Notes: a model not told the origin generated them from the sequence alone. DNA of 64,000 bases from Mesorhizobium loti (GCA_014189435.1 CP050294.1:1-64000), one strand, 5' to 3'; shown: positions 42,816-50,792, counted from the stretch's first letter. Translations and numbers: made by a program.

Positions 42816-43232
42816 ATGGATCGCAAGTCTCCAATTCCTTCCGAGAACGTTACTGTCGCATCTCTAACGGCCATTATTGTGGCTTATCTCAATCGAAACG
42901 ATATATCGCCGGCCGACCTTCCGCCGCTTGTGGCGCGTCTTCAGCACATTCTCAGCAAGGGTCATGACGATCCTTCCCTTGGTCTTGCGGAAAACGGCAC
43001 CATGCAGCTAGGGTCGATTGTAAAAGAGGAAGGATCAATAAATGAGGAATATCTCATTTGCCTGGAGGATGGTAAACGTTTCAAGTCGTTGAAACGACAT
43101 TTGCAGACGAAGTACCAGATGACACCTGATGAATACAGGCAGAAATGGCACCTCCCCCGGACTATCCAATGGTCGCCCCTGCTTATGCACGAGCCCGATC
43201 TAAAATCGCCAGAGACGTCGGATTGGGAGTAA
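42816..43232 (+). CDS. MucR/Ros-family transcriptional regulator with a non-canonical zinc finger
   Basis: The 138-aa protein has the Ros/MucR layout: an N-terminal helical oligomerisation region (VASLTAIIVAYLNRNDISPA, D-L-P-P-L-V) and a C-terminal DNA-binding domain YLICLEDGKRFKSLKRHLQT, K-Y-Q-M-T-P-D-E-Y-R-Q-K-W. The expected metal site C-x2-C/D-x9-H-x3-4-H appears as C82, D85, H95 and then K99-Y100, so the last His is missing. Some M. loti Ros homologues are known to fold without zinc. MucR proteins silence AT-rich, foreign and symbiosis genes. This gene converges on the azole-peptide cluster 66 bp away and is a candidate regulator of it. Confidence 0.88.
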   Translation: MDRKSPIPSENVTVASLTAIIVAYLNRNDISPADLPPLVARLQHILSKGHDDPSLGLAENGTMQLGSIVKEEGSINEEYLICLEDGKRFKSLKRHLQTKYQMTPDEYRQKWHLPRTIQWSPLLMHEPDLKSPETSDWE

Positions 43233-43298
43233 CGATCTCGAAGCGCCGCTGCAGTACCTAGACGTAAGTTAGAGGGGGGCAAAACCTCCCTCTCTCTT

Positions 43299-44468
43299 TC
43301 ATGAGAATGGCAGCGGCTCCAGCCTTCCGGTCCCCGGCGCGCAGAACAGATTGATCCAATCATTCTCATTGTTATTGCCCACACCAGGGCTCATGTGAAC
43401 AAAGAAGTCGGGGGAGACGACACGGCAGAACCACACCTTTGCGCCGGAGACCGTGATGGCCTTCTCGTAGACGTAGATGTTGTGAGAGACCGAGAGCAGG
43501 CTATCTTTCAGCGTTCCTTTTTCGATTTCGGGGCCGATGTGGAGGGGGGCAACCCGCACCTCTAGTTCGAAATCCGGCCTGTTGGCCGCCCTGAAATCTG
43601 CTTTTAGTTTGTCGCTTCCATACTCGTGCATGCCAAAGAATTCCATCTGCGGAAGCAACAGCGAGGTCTGCCACACCTCAGTAAACGCCTTCAACACCGC
43701 GGTCTCTGCGTCGTAGTCTGCGGCACAGCCGCATGCGAAATTGATAATGTCGTCCTCCTTGCGTGACCGGTACTCGGCAAACAGCACTGAAACGCCCTTC
43801 AAAAACGAGATGTCGTACACTGTAACAGAACCCTCCCGCGTCATCTGCCGGCAGGTGGTGCCGGCTTTGCCGCGGCCGAGGAGATTTTCGTAAAGGGGCG
43901 CCATCTTGTTGCAGCGTCGCGACACCCACATAGCGGTTGTACATTGCCGTTCAACGAATTCTAACAACGCCGATCGGAACGCCGTGGCGCGATCCGGGTG
44001 AATAGCACTGCCGGAGGTGTCGCGCACCGGCAGAAAATCAGCGTCGCGACAGCCGCTGAACCTGTGCAGAGAAAGATAGACGGCAGGATATAGGCAACGT
44101 TCGCCCGTCGAAAACCGCTGCACTTCGACAAGGTTAAAGGCGTGTTCCACGAGATCTTCTTTGGAGATATCGGGTTGGCAGGTCTGCAGCAATACACCTT
44201 GGAGGGCCACTTGCTCCGCGTTTGAAAGTCCCATCTCGTGTAACCGCCCGGTATGGGTCGGCTGAATGGTACGAAAAGCGGCGTACCGTTCCAAATATTC
44301 CCCAATTGCCTTGATATGTGCGTCGCCATCAAAACCAAAACCATGCCCGTTGACCGCAAGATGGTCGACAGCGGAGAAAACGGCAGGTTCGTAAATAGAG
44401 GCAGGGTAGCTTGCCGACAGGCGGAATCTCGGCGTCTTTAGGTCGAAATTGCGGAAGCTATTGGACAT
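43299..44468 (-). CDS. phzD: YcaO-domain cyclodehydratase of the azole-peptide cluster
   Basis: The ATG at 44468 (GGGAG six bases upstream) gives a 389-aa protein; longer in-frame starts overlap the previous gene without a good ribosome-binding site. The ATP-binding YcaO helices are present: GDAHIKAIGEYLERYAAF, RATAFRSALLEFVERQCTTA and A-E-T-A-V-L-K-A-F-T-E-V-W-Q-T. The chain ends L-E-P-L-P-F-S, like the proline-rich C-terminus needed by azole-forming YcaO enzymes. It activates amide bonds of the precursor with ATP so that Cys and Ser side chains cyclise to azolines, working with the E1-like partner encoded two genes upstream. It is the last gene of the A-C-B-D operon. Confidence 0.9.
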   Translation of the reverse strand: MSNSFRNFDLKTPRFRLSASYPASIYEPAVFSAVDHLAVNGHGFGFDGDAHIKAIGEYLERYAAFRTIQPTHTGRLHEMGLSNAEQVALQGVLLQTCQPDISKEDLVEHAFNLVEVQRFSTGERCLYPAVYLSLHRFSGCRDADFLPVRDTSGSAIHPDRATAFRSALLEFVERQCTTAMWVSRRCNKMAPLYENLLGRGKAGTTCRQMTREGSVTVYDISFLKGVSVLFAEYRSRKEDDIINFACGCAADYDAETAVLKAFTEVWQTSLLLPQMEFFGMHEYGSDKLKADFRAANRPDFELEVRVAPLHIGPEIEKGTLKDSLLSVSHNIYVYEKAITVSGAKVWFCRVVSPDFFVHMSPGVGNNNENDWINLFCAPGTGRLEPLPFS

Positions 44469-45255
44469 TCGCATCTCCCGGAAAACCAAAGGCTTGAATG
44501 GCAGCGGGGAGAAGCAACCTGCTGTCCAGGCCACAGGTCTTGGTAAACTCATACTCGGAGAAGCCGGCCAAGACGCGCGAAGCAATCCCGTTTTCCTGAG
44601 CTACAGTTGTGATGTGATGATACATCGAACCGATCTCTAGTAAGGCAAGCCGGTAGCCCCGCGACCTGTATTTGAAGGTCGCTTTCTTCAAATTGATGAA
44701 GTAGGCGACGTAGAAAACGGCCCCGTTAATGGTGGCGATGGCATTGTACCGATCCTGATCAAATTGCGCCGGCAGCAGTTCGAAGCGGTTGCTGCCCGGG
44801 AGGTAATGCGCGACAGAAAATGGAGGTATACCCTCAACCATTTCGCTGGTTACTACGATGGCCTCAGCGCTATAGAGCGCGCCGCCGGATGGATATGGCC
44901 TGCGCCCTAAGCCATCCGCTCCAATTGCCTGGCCCAGGATCGAGGCAATCTTTTCGAATTCCACAATACCAAGCTGCCCTTCCTTCAGGGACGGCCAGCG
45001 TGAAACGGCTGTCTGCGTTGAGGTGGAGTGGCCGGTGACGATGTGACTGAAATGAGAAAATCGAGATTCCTTAGTCTCTGCGAGAAGTAGAGTTTCCTTC
45101 GAAAGAAACGGCGCACTGATGCGTTGTTCCAGAGTGGACCCTGCGCAGGTAAAACAATGATGGTGAAAGGTGCGAACAGTATGTTCGACGTCAGGGTCGA
45201 CGAATTGGCTGGTAAAACCGATCTGGTTCAAAGCTGATATGTCGTTGGTCGGCAT
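44458..45255 (-). CDS. phzB: FMN-dependent azoline dehydrogenase (SagB/McbC-like)
   Basis: The 265-aa protein (MPTNDISALNQIGFTSQFVD, start chosen by GAGGGAG about six bases upstream) belongs to the SagB-type nitroreductase family. R-R-P-Y-P-S-G-G-A-L-Y-S-A-E is the FMN-binding signature, and YRLALLEIGSMYHHITTVAQ the second conserved helix. It oxidises azolines made by the YcaO enzyme to aromatic thiazoles and oxazoles. It overlaps phzD by 11 bp and lies 17 bp after phzC, so the three modification enzymes are translated as a unit. Confidence 0.88.
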   Translation of the reverse strand: MPTNDISALNQIGFTSQFVDPDVEHTVRTFHHHCFTCAGSTLEQRISAPFLSKETLLLAETKESRFSHFSHIVTGHSTSTQTAVSRWPSLKEGQLGIVEFEKIASILGQAIGADGLGRRPYPSGGALYSAEAIVVTSEMVEGIPPFSVAHYLPGSNRFELLPAQFDQDRYNAIATINGAVFYVAYFINLKKATFKYRSRGYRLALLEIGSMYHHITTVAQENGIASRVLAGFSEYEFTKTCGLDSRLLLPAAIQAFGFPGDANVQ

Positions 45256-45272
45256 GGCATCTGCTCCCTCGT

Positions 45273-46121
45273 TCAAATGGTTCGCGGTTCCGCACTGTAG
45301 GTGGAATGGGCTCCTCGATGGCGCTCAATGCGACCCGTATCCAGATTCATCTCAATAATGGTGCTGAGGTCATCGGGGAAAAGCGGCGCAACGCCGTCGG
45401 CAAGGAGGGGGCGCAGGCGCGTGTATAGGAGGTGTAGTGCTGCTGCCGCTTCTATCTCTAACGCAGCGAACGTTGGAACTGAGAGCGAGTTGAGGGCATA
45501 GGGGTCAGAAAGGAAGAAGTCGGCCCAACTGGTTGGCTTGAAGCCTGGGTTTCTGTCGAGACCGGCCAGGTTATGAAGGCCACTGAAATGGTCAGGCAAG
45601 CCCATCGACGCTGAGTAGAACCCGTCAATGACAAAGTGTCGAAAAACAAAATATGCGTGGAGTACGATGCACTCAGGGCTCCGCGCACATGCGGCGTAGA
45701 TTTCCCGCGCCGTGGTTGACGAATAGGCGGCTTGAATCGCAACAAGGAAGGTCGGATTGCCTATGAGCGCCAGGTCGTCAATCGAAGTGCAGGTTATGGC
45801 GTCGTTGTTCTCAATGCACTTCCCCAAGGATCGCGAAATCTCATCCGAAGCGCAATAGATCACAACGCTTTCATCGGATTTCATGCGACGCAGAACTTTG
45901 AGCTTGGTCAGGAACTGCTCCGCTGCATCGATGGGCAGGGCATTGCGCTCCAGAATTTCCGAGACACAGTGTTCATCGATGTACGGCCGTATCGATGAAA
46001 ATTCCCGCAGAGCCGCTGCAAGATTGGCATCGCTAATCGAAGCGGCCCCGGTCGGCGTGAACAGTTTGCAAACCCCGTCAATGTCGGCGGGCTCAAGCAC
46101 AAACGGCGATATTGTGTACAT
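45273..46121 (-). CDS. phzC: E1-like/leader-binding partner of the YcaO cyclodehydratase
   Basis: The 282-aa protein (MYTISPFVLEPADIDGVCKL) has an N-terminal winged-helix-like region (residues about 10-80, E-F-S-S-I-R-P-Y-I-D ... ILERNALPIDAAEQFLTKLK). This fits a RiPP recognition element. The C-terminal half (NPTFLVAIQAAYSSTTAREI, I-V-L-H-A-Y-F-V-F-R-H-F-V-I-D-G-F-Y) resembles the degenerate ThiF/E1 domain of TOMM partner proteins. Such proteins bind the leader peptide and present the core to the YcaO enzyme. The assignment rests strongly on position between precursor and dehydrogenase. The gene starts 115 bp after the precursor stop, beyond a strong hairpin. Confidence 0.78.
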   Translation of the reverse strand: MYTISPFVLEPADIDGVCKLFTPTGAASISDANLAAALREFSSIRPYIDEHCVSEILERNALPIDAAEQFLTKLKVLRRMKSDESVVIYCASDEISRSLGKCIENNDAITCTSIDDLALIGNPTFLVAIQAAYSSTTAREIYAACARSPECIVLHAYFVFRHFVIDGFYSASMGLPDHFSGLHNLAGLDRNPGFKPTSWADFFLSDPYALNSLSVPTFAALEIEAAAALHLLYTRLRPLLADGVAPLFPDDLSTIIEMNLDTGRIERHRGAHSTYSAEPRTI

Positions 46122-46191
46122 AGTTTCCGATCCTAGAATGGCGACAGCGGTACCGATGCAGTCAATTGTTCTGCATGCGTGTGCTCGTGGT

Positions 46192-46224
46192 CACCCCGGC
46201 GCTCAGGATGCTGGCGCCGGGGTG
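46192..46224 (-). terminator. Strong hairpin between precursor and modification genes
   Basis: Positions 46192-46202 and 46214-46224 form a perfect 11-bp GC-rich stem (CACCCCGGCGC) with an 11-nt loop, 13 bp after the precursor stop codon. On the transcribed minus strand no U-tract follows, so it is not a classical intrinsic terminator. It more likely stabilises the short precursor mRNA or acts as a partial terminator, giving more precursor than enzyme transcript, a common arrangement in RiPP operons. Confidence 0.65.
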
Positions 46225-46236
46225 GGCCTGGTCAGA

Positions 46237-46410
46237 TCAGGCGGTCTGGCCGCAACGCGACGAGCCGGAAGACTTGCCCGATGCGCCGCTGCGGCTGGAG
46301 CTGTCGCAACGTGAGCATGCTGCTGCCGAGGCGACGCCCGGAGTGGCGTCTTCGTCATCGAGGAATTCGATTGCCGTACCAAACTGCGGAGGGTTCAGGT
46401 TCTGATTCAT
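46237..46410 (-). CDS. phzA: Linear azole-containing peptide precursor (phazolicin-like)
   Basis: This 57-codon gene has an ideal ribosome-binding site (AAGGAGA, six bases before the ATG at 46410). The leader, residues 1-30 (MNQNLNPPQFGTAIEFLDDE, D-A-T-P-G-V-A-S-A-A), is acidic with an amphipathic F-x-x-x-I-x-F-L segment and ends in an Ala-rich cleavage region. The core, about residues 31-57, has Cys at 32, 35 and 53, ten Ser, four Arg/Lys and many Gly, with repeated S-S-x and C-S-R-C-D, S-S-R-C-G motifs. This is typical of a peptide converted to thiazoles and oxazoles. Three Cys and a core of about 27 residues agree with what I recall of phazolicin, which blocks the ribosome exit tunnel of competing rhizobia. 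Identity to the published peptide was not checked. Confidence 0.85.
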   Translation of the reverse strand: MNQNLNPPQFGTAIEFLDDEDATPGVASAAACSRCDSSSRSGASGKSSGSSRCGQTA

Positions 46411-46575
46411 AGGAATCTCCTTCTGTTAGCGCACCGCACCTCGCGGTGACGGTCGATTCATAAGATATAACTCCGATTTGTCAATGTGTATGTTTCGATG
46501 TATATTGTGATTCTACCAATCTGTGTTTAGCTATACATTGGTAGTTATTCGGTTGTACATGGTAACGGTGGTTAG
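46411..46575. promoter_or_regulatory. Divergent promoter region with an 8-bp inverted repeat
   Basis: The 165 bp between the precursor gene (leftward) and the exporter gene (rightward) are AT-rich and must hold both promoters. CTACCAAT (46513-46520) and ATTGGTAG (46537-46544) form a perfect inverted repeat with a 16-bp spacer, centred in the region. This spacing fits a dimeric regulator or two half-sites. The MucR-like protein encoded at 42816 could bind this AT-rich DNA, but the link is inference. Confidence 0.55.
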
Positions 46576-48363
46576 ATGACAGATCTATCAAAGGTACTAC
46601 AGGTCGTGTTCCTGGTAATTGCGCAAAATCGCAGGCAAAAGGCATTGCTTGCGCTGGTGATCCTAACCATTGCGGCGACAGCGGTAGGTGCTGCGATCTT
46701 TCCGGTGTTCTTTTCACTGGGTATTGATGCCCTCACAGAGGGTAACGGACGGATCAATGCTGCTGTTACCTACATCCTCTCCTTCGGCATAGGCTTAACG
46801 CTGGTTGGAATCCTTGAACAAATCCAGTGGCTTACCTTCGGGCCCATGAATCTGAGGCTCCAACGCAACTTGACTACCCATGTCTTTCAACATGCCGTCT
46901 CGTTACCTTACTACCGTCTCAAGACCTACACGACCTACGAGATCGGCCGTACGATAGAAAAGGGTTTGGATGCCGTCAGAGACATTACGTCGAATCTGAC
47001 GTTCTTTCTGATCCCAACGATCATCGAACTGGGAATCGCGGCGTCGGTGATTGCCTTCATGATTGATTTTTGGATCGCAGGGTTTCTTGTCGTCGCACTG
47101 TTCTTGTACGGGTTCATCGCAAACATCGCTGCCCGGCGCATTCGCTCGTCGACGGAAGAAGCCATGGAAAGCGGCATCGATGCCTGGAGCTTCGGCCTCG
47201 ACGGGGTGGCAAATGCCGAGCTGGTTCAACAATCGAATTTGGGTTCCGAATTCACCAGCAAACTTGACGACAAACTGAAAGTGAACGATCGGGCCTGGGC
47301 AATAACGTTCCGACAGAGGGCCTACTATGGTGGTCTCCAGGCGCTCGTCTTCGGCTTGGTCGTACTTGGCGTATTGTGGCGCGGCGGTGTCAATGCCGGT
47401 GAGGGTATTCTCAGCATCGGGGAACTCGTCCTGCTGAATACCTACATTATTCGACTGCTGCAGCCGGTCGAAACGTTTGCACGCGTTTATCGTGACGTGC
47501 ATGCGGCCCTCGGGGAGGCCCGACTTCTTGCCGATCTGCTGGCAGTCGACGTTCCGGCACCAACGAAGGTCCTGCTGCCGGCGGAAAAGCAGCCTTTCAC
47601 CCTGGAACTTCGCCATGTTTCAATTGATGTCGCTGACCATCCGGTGTTGTCCGGCCTTAGCTTCAGTGTTCAGCCGAAGGAACCGCTCTTCATCGTGGGC
47701 CCGTCGGGTGTTGGGAAAACCTCTCTTCTCAAGCTCTTATCCTGCCTTACCATGCCGAGCGATGGGGCGTACATGATAAACGGGAAGGCTGTTTCGGACG
47801 AAAATGCAAGCGCGCTGCGGGAAGACATCGCCGTGGTACAGCAGGACTGCCTTTTGTTCGATTGGACGATCCGGGAGAACATTGCCTTCGGCTATTCCGG
47901 ACCGAAAACGGATATCGACGAGGTGATTTCCATCCTTGGGCTGACAGACGTCATTAATCGGCATGAGGCGCAAGCCGAATCAACGGTGGGAGAGCGCGGC
48001 AATCGATTATCTGGCGGTGAGAAACAGCGTGTGTCGCTTGCCCGTGCCCTACTGAAAAAACCGCGTCTGCTTCTTTTGGACGAGGCCACAGCTGCGCTAG
48101 ACGAAGTTAACCGGAAGCGCGCTCTGGCTGCCATTGAGACGCTTCAAAAAGACAACTCCAGCGTGTTCATTACCCATGACCTCTCGTTGATAAAACCAAT
48201 GTCACGCGTTCTCTTTCTTTGCGCGTCCGACACGGCCTTTTACGGCATGCAAAACGAATTGCTGGCCGAAAATCCGACATATCGTCAGTTCATAGAAGGA
48301 ATAGAACGCAACAGTGATGTGCCTGCCGGCGTGTCCAAACCCGATAATGGTGAGCGCGCTTAG
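46576..48363 (+). CDS. phzE: ABC exporter of the azole peptide (fused TMD-NBD)
   Basis: The 595-aa protein has an N-terminal membrane domain with six predicted helices (for example LLALVILTIAATAVGAAIFP, FLIPTIIELGIAASVIAFMI, AGFLVVALFLYGFIANIAA) and a C-terminal nucleotide-binding domain. The latter has Walker A G-P-S-G-V-G-K-T (about 375), signature L-S-G-G-E-K-Q-R (about 478), Walker B L-L-L-L-D-E-A-T (about 498) and H-loop ITHD. It is a half-transporter of the exporter type that would act as a dimer. There is no N-terminal C39 peptidase domain, so leader removal needs another protease. Its position divergent from the precursor fits export of, and self-protection from, the azole peptide. 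Confidence 0.9.
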   Translation: MTDLSKVLQVVFLVIAQNRRQKALLALVILTIAATAVGAAIFPVFFSLGIDALTEGNGRINAAVTYILSFGIGLTLVGILEQIQWLTFGPMNLRLQRNLTTHVFQHAVSLPYYRLKTYTTYEIGRTIEKGLDAVRDITSNLTFFLIPTIIELGIAASVIAFMIDFWIAGFLVVALFLYGFIANIAARRIRSSTEEAMESGIDAWSFGLDGVANAELVQQSNLGSEFTSKLDDKLKVNDRAWAITFRQRAYYGGLQALVFGLVVLGVLWRGGVNAGEGILSIGELVLLNTYIIRLLQPVETFARVYRDVHAALGEARLLADLLAVDVPAPTKVLLPAEKQPFTLELRHVSIDVADHPVLSGLSFSVQPKEPLFIVGPSGVGKTSLLKLLSCLTMPSDGAYMINGKAVSDENASALREDIAVVQQDCLLFDWTIRENIAFGYSGPKTDIDEVISILGLTDVINRHEAQAESTVGERGNRLSGGEKQRVSLARALLKKPRLLLLDEATAALDEVNRKRALAAIETLQKDNSSVFITHDLSLIKPMSRVLFLCASDTAFYGMQNELLAENPTYRQFIEGIERNSDVPAGVSKPDNGERA

Positions 48364-48377
48364 GCGCGCTCCTGATT

Positions 48378-48534
48378 GGCGCTGTCACGTTGTTCAGCGT
48401 TAACGGATTGACGATAGGCACCGGGCATGTCTGAAGCTGCCGCTACAAGAACCATCGCTTTCCGACCGAGATCATTGCTCACGCCGTTTGGCTCTATTAC
48501 CGATTTCCCTTGGGCCTGCGCCATGTCGAGGAAA
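48378..48534 (+). pseudogene. IS6-family left-end fragment 1 of a staircase
   Basis: A left repeat GGCGCTGTCACGTTG (48378) is followed by IS6-like coding sequence (Y-K-N-H-R-F-P-T-E-I-I-A-H-A-V-W-L-Y-Y-R-F-P) with a frameshift. It is cut at 48534 where another IS6 left end begins. It lies 14 bp after the exporter stop codon. Confidence 0.78.
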
Positions 48535-48621
48535 GGTGCTGTCACATTGATTTTGGCTTAACGGTTTGACGATAAGTCAGGTTGGCATGGTCGAAGCATG
48601 CGCCACCTACAAGAACCATCG
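48535..48621 (+). pseudogene. IS6-family left-end fragment 2 of a staircase
   Basis: These 87 bp repeat the inner right side of the intact IS6 at 575-1382, namely GGTGCTGTCACATTG and the first codons M-V-E-A-C-A-T-Y-K-N-H-R. They stop exactly where the group-B IS6 at 48622 begins. Confidence 0.8.
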
Positions 48622-49438
48622 GGCACCGTAAACTTAACGCTGTGAAAACAAGATCTGGGAGTGAGGCTTTGGTTCATTCGGCGTGAAGGCGCGCGATTTG
48701 GCGCCATGCTTGCATGGCAGTTGCTCGGAGTTCTCGATGGTGGGTGGATGGAATATCGTGGCGGGGAACGTTAAAGAGGTTGGCGATCGGGTCGTGGACG
48801 GAAACGAAACGCTGAAGATGTCGCGCTGACTTGAAGCGCTTCATGATCCTCTCCCGCCGTCGGACGGGTTGATGAGAGTTCTCCGCCCGATTGTTCAGGC
48901 CCTTGTGCGAGCGATGCTCGACGCCTGGCATGATCTCCCGCTTCGCCGCACCGTAGGATCGAAGCTTGTCGGTGATCATCACACGCGGCGAACGGCCTTG
49001 CCCTTTCAGAAGCTTTCGCATCAAGCGCTTTGCCGCCTTGGCATTGCGACGGCTTTGCACCAACACGTCGAGAACAAACCCGTCCTGATCAACGCGCGCC
49101 AAAGCCAGTGTTTCTTTCCACCGATGGTGATGACAACCTCATCGAGATGCCATTTGTCGCCGAGCTTGCCGGCCGATCGCTTCCGGATATCATTGGCAAA
49201 GTGTCTGCCAAATTTCTCAGCCCAAAGTCGCACGGTCTGGTGAGAGACGATGACGCCACGAGCTGCCAGCATATCCTCGACCATCCGCAGGCTGAGCGGA
49301 AACCGGAAATAGAGCCAAACGGCATGGGCAATCACCTGCGCCGGAAATCGGTGGCGACGATAAAGAGGATCACGGGAAAATCTGGTCATGCCGCCAGATC
49401 CCACATTTTGATCGATGCCCGGTTAACGTTACGGTGCC
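48622..49438 (-). mobile_element. IS6-family element (817 bp, group B) with frameshifted transposase
   Basis: The ends are GGCACCGTAAACTTAAC (48622) and the inverted GGCACCGTAACGTTAAC (ending at 49438). The element carries one transposase gene with a single frameshift. The right end lies directly against the remaining part of an E1-like gene, which it truncates. Confidence 0.88.
48674..49389 (-). pseudogene. IS6-family transposase, one-base deletion
   Basis: From the ATG at 49389 the frame reads MTRFSRDPLYRRHRFPAQVI, then VSHQTVRLWAEKFGRHFAND and KWHLDEVVITIGGKKHWLWR. A base is missing in A-C-G-C-G-C-G-C-C (49092-49100) compared with the fragment at 1440, shifting the frame. The rest (DQDGFVLDVLVQSRRNAKAA, VMITDKLRSYGAAKREIMPG, N-N-R-A-E-N-S-H) runs to 48674. 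Confidence 0.88.
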
Positions 49439-50148
49439 AGCTGCAAGACACACTCACGTCGCGCGCGCAGATCAGCGACCTGAACGCCGGGTTCGCCGAT
49501 GAGACAGCCGCCGTCATCGGACTCGGTGGCACCGGTGCCTATCTCCTCGACCTGCTGGTCAAGACGCCGGTCCCCAAGATCCGCGCGTTCGACGGTGACA
49601 TCTACCACGTCCACACCGCGTTTCGTTCGCCGGGCCGTCTCTCCAAGGAGGAACTTCGAACGGCCAAGGCTTCCGTCTACGGCGACCGCTATGACAACTT
49701 TCGGCGCGGGCTGACCGTCGAGACCACCTACATCGGAGAGGCCACCGCCGACCGCCTTGACGGTGTCACCTTCGCCTTTGTTTGCGTCGACAAGGGATCC
49801 TCGCGCGCCGGAATCTTCGACTTGCTAATCTCCCGCAACATCCCCTTCATCGATGTCGGCATGGGCCTCAACCGAAAGCACGGCCCAATCGCCGGCATGC
49901 TGCGGGCCACATATTATCCCGTCGGCGATGGCGCAGCGATGCGCGACCGGAAGCTGGCCGACCTCTCCGACGTCGCCGACGACATTTACCGCTCCAATAT
50001 CCAGATTGGCGAACTGAACGCGCTCAATGCCTGCCTTGCCATGATTCGCTACAAGCAGGTGCGCGGCCTCTACCGCGACACTGAGGGATATCGGCACATG
50101 TTGTTCGGGATCGACGACCTGAGCCTCACCGGAGACACCTATGATTAG
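49439..50148 (+). pseudogene. E1-like (ThiF-family) adenylyltransferase, 5'-truncated, of a bacterial ubiquitin-like system
   Basis: The open frame begins inside the gene at the IS6 end (L-Q-D-T-L-T-S-R-A-Q-I-S-D-L-N). It carries AAVIGLGGTGAYLLDLLVKT, the G-x-G-G-x-G nucleotide-binding loop of E1/ThiF proteins, then I-R-A-F-D-G-D-I-Y-H-V-H-T-A-F-R-S-P-G and FAFVCVDKGSSRAGIFDLLI. It ends N-I-Q-I-G-E-L-N-A-L-N-A-C-L-A-M-I-R. Full proteins of this type carry an N-terminal E2-like domain (DUF6791) before the ThiF domain; here about 150 residues are missing. It overlaps a DUF6527 gene, the usual partner. The pair is the relic of a ubiquitin-like conjugation system of the kind implicated in phage defence. 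No start codon or promoter remains apart from any read-out of IS6. Confidence 0.78.
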
Positions 50149-50539
50149 GATTAAGGTCGAGCGCGTGCGGACCATGCCGGCGCAGCTCGAGTCGGGCGTG
50201 CTCTACGTGTCGGAGGAGTTCGAGACGGCGGCGCACCTGTGCGCATGCGGCTGCGGTTCAAAGGTGCGGACGCCGCTGGGGCCAACCGAATGGCGGTTCA
50301 CCGATCACCCCGAAGGACCGTCGCTGTATCCGTCGATCGGCAATTGGCAGCGTTCGTGCAAGTCGCACTACTGGATCGACCGGGGCGAGATTGAGTGGTC
50401 CACTCAGTTGACACCCGCGCAAATTGCCGCCGGCCGCGCAGCCGAGGAACGCCGGCGCGAACACTATTACGCCGAGCTCTATCCAGACCGGTGGTGGGCA
50501 CGCGTTTGGCGCTGGCTCAAGTCGATGCTGGGCCATTAG
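50141..50539 (+). CDS. DUF6527-family metal-binding protein
   Basis: The 132-aa protein starts at the ATG at 50141, overlapping the E1-like gene by 8 bp. It has a Cys cluster C-A-C-G-C-G-S-K-V (Cys34, 36 and 38) and a downstream N-W-Q-R-S-C-K-S-H-Y-W-I-D with Cys and His, a likely zinc site. The pattern L-Y-V-S-E-E-F-E-T-A-A-H-L-C-x-C-G-C-G and SHYWIDRGEIEWS is that of DUF6527 proteins, which accompany E1/E2-fusion genes. The C-terminus is helical and basic (WWARVWRWLKSMLGH). The gene is intact, but its partner is not. Confidence 0.8.
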   Translation: MIRIKVERVRTMPAQLESGVLYVSEEFETAAHLCACGCGSKVRTPLGPTEWRFTDHPEGPSLYPSIGNWQRSCKSHYWIDRGEIEWSTQLTPAQIAAGRAAEERRREHYYAELYPDRWWARVWRWLKSMLGH

Positions 50540-50792
50540 CAAATTCGGCTCGAATATCTCTACGAGGTGAAGTCAGCCCTCGATGAGGGCGGTGGGTTCA
50601 AGGTGACTGCCCTCGAGATCGCCGGTAGCGCGAACTTTGAGCGCACGCAGCGATTCAGGACGTTGTAATGCCGTTCGTGTTCAAGCTGGGCTTCCCCGCC
50701 TTTTCAGCCTAAAGAACCACCTCGCCTGTCCGAACGATCTGGACAAACCGGACTATCCGGACTATATGTGTGCCACAGAAATGGAGGCCGCC

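Noticed and set aside
43299..48363. Phenazine biosynthesis genes because of the symbol phz
   Set aside because: The symbols refer to phazolicin-type genes; the proteins are YcaO, SagB-like, E1-like and ABC exporter, not phenazine enzymes.
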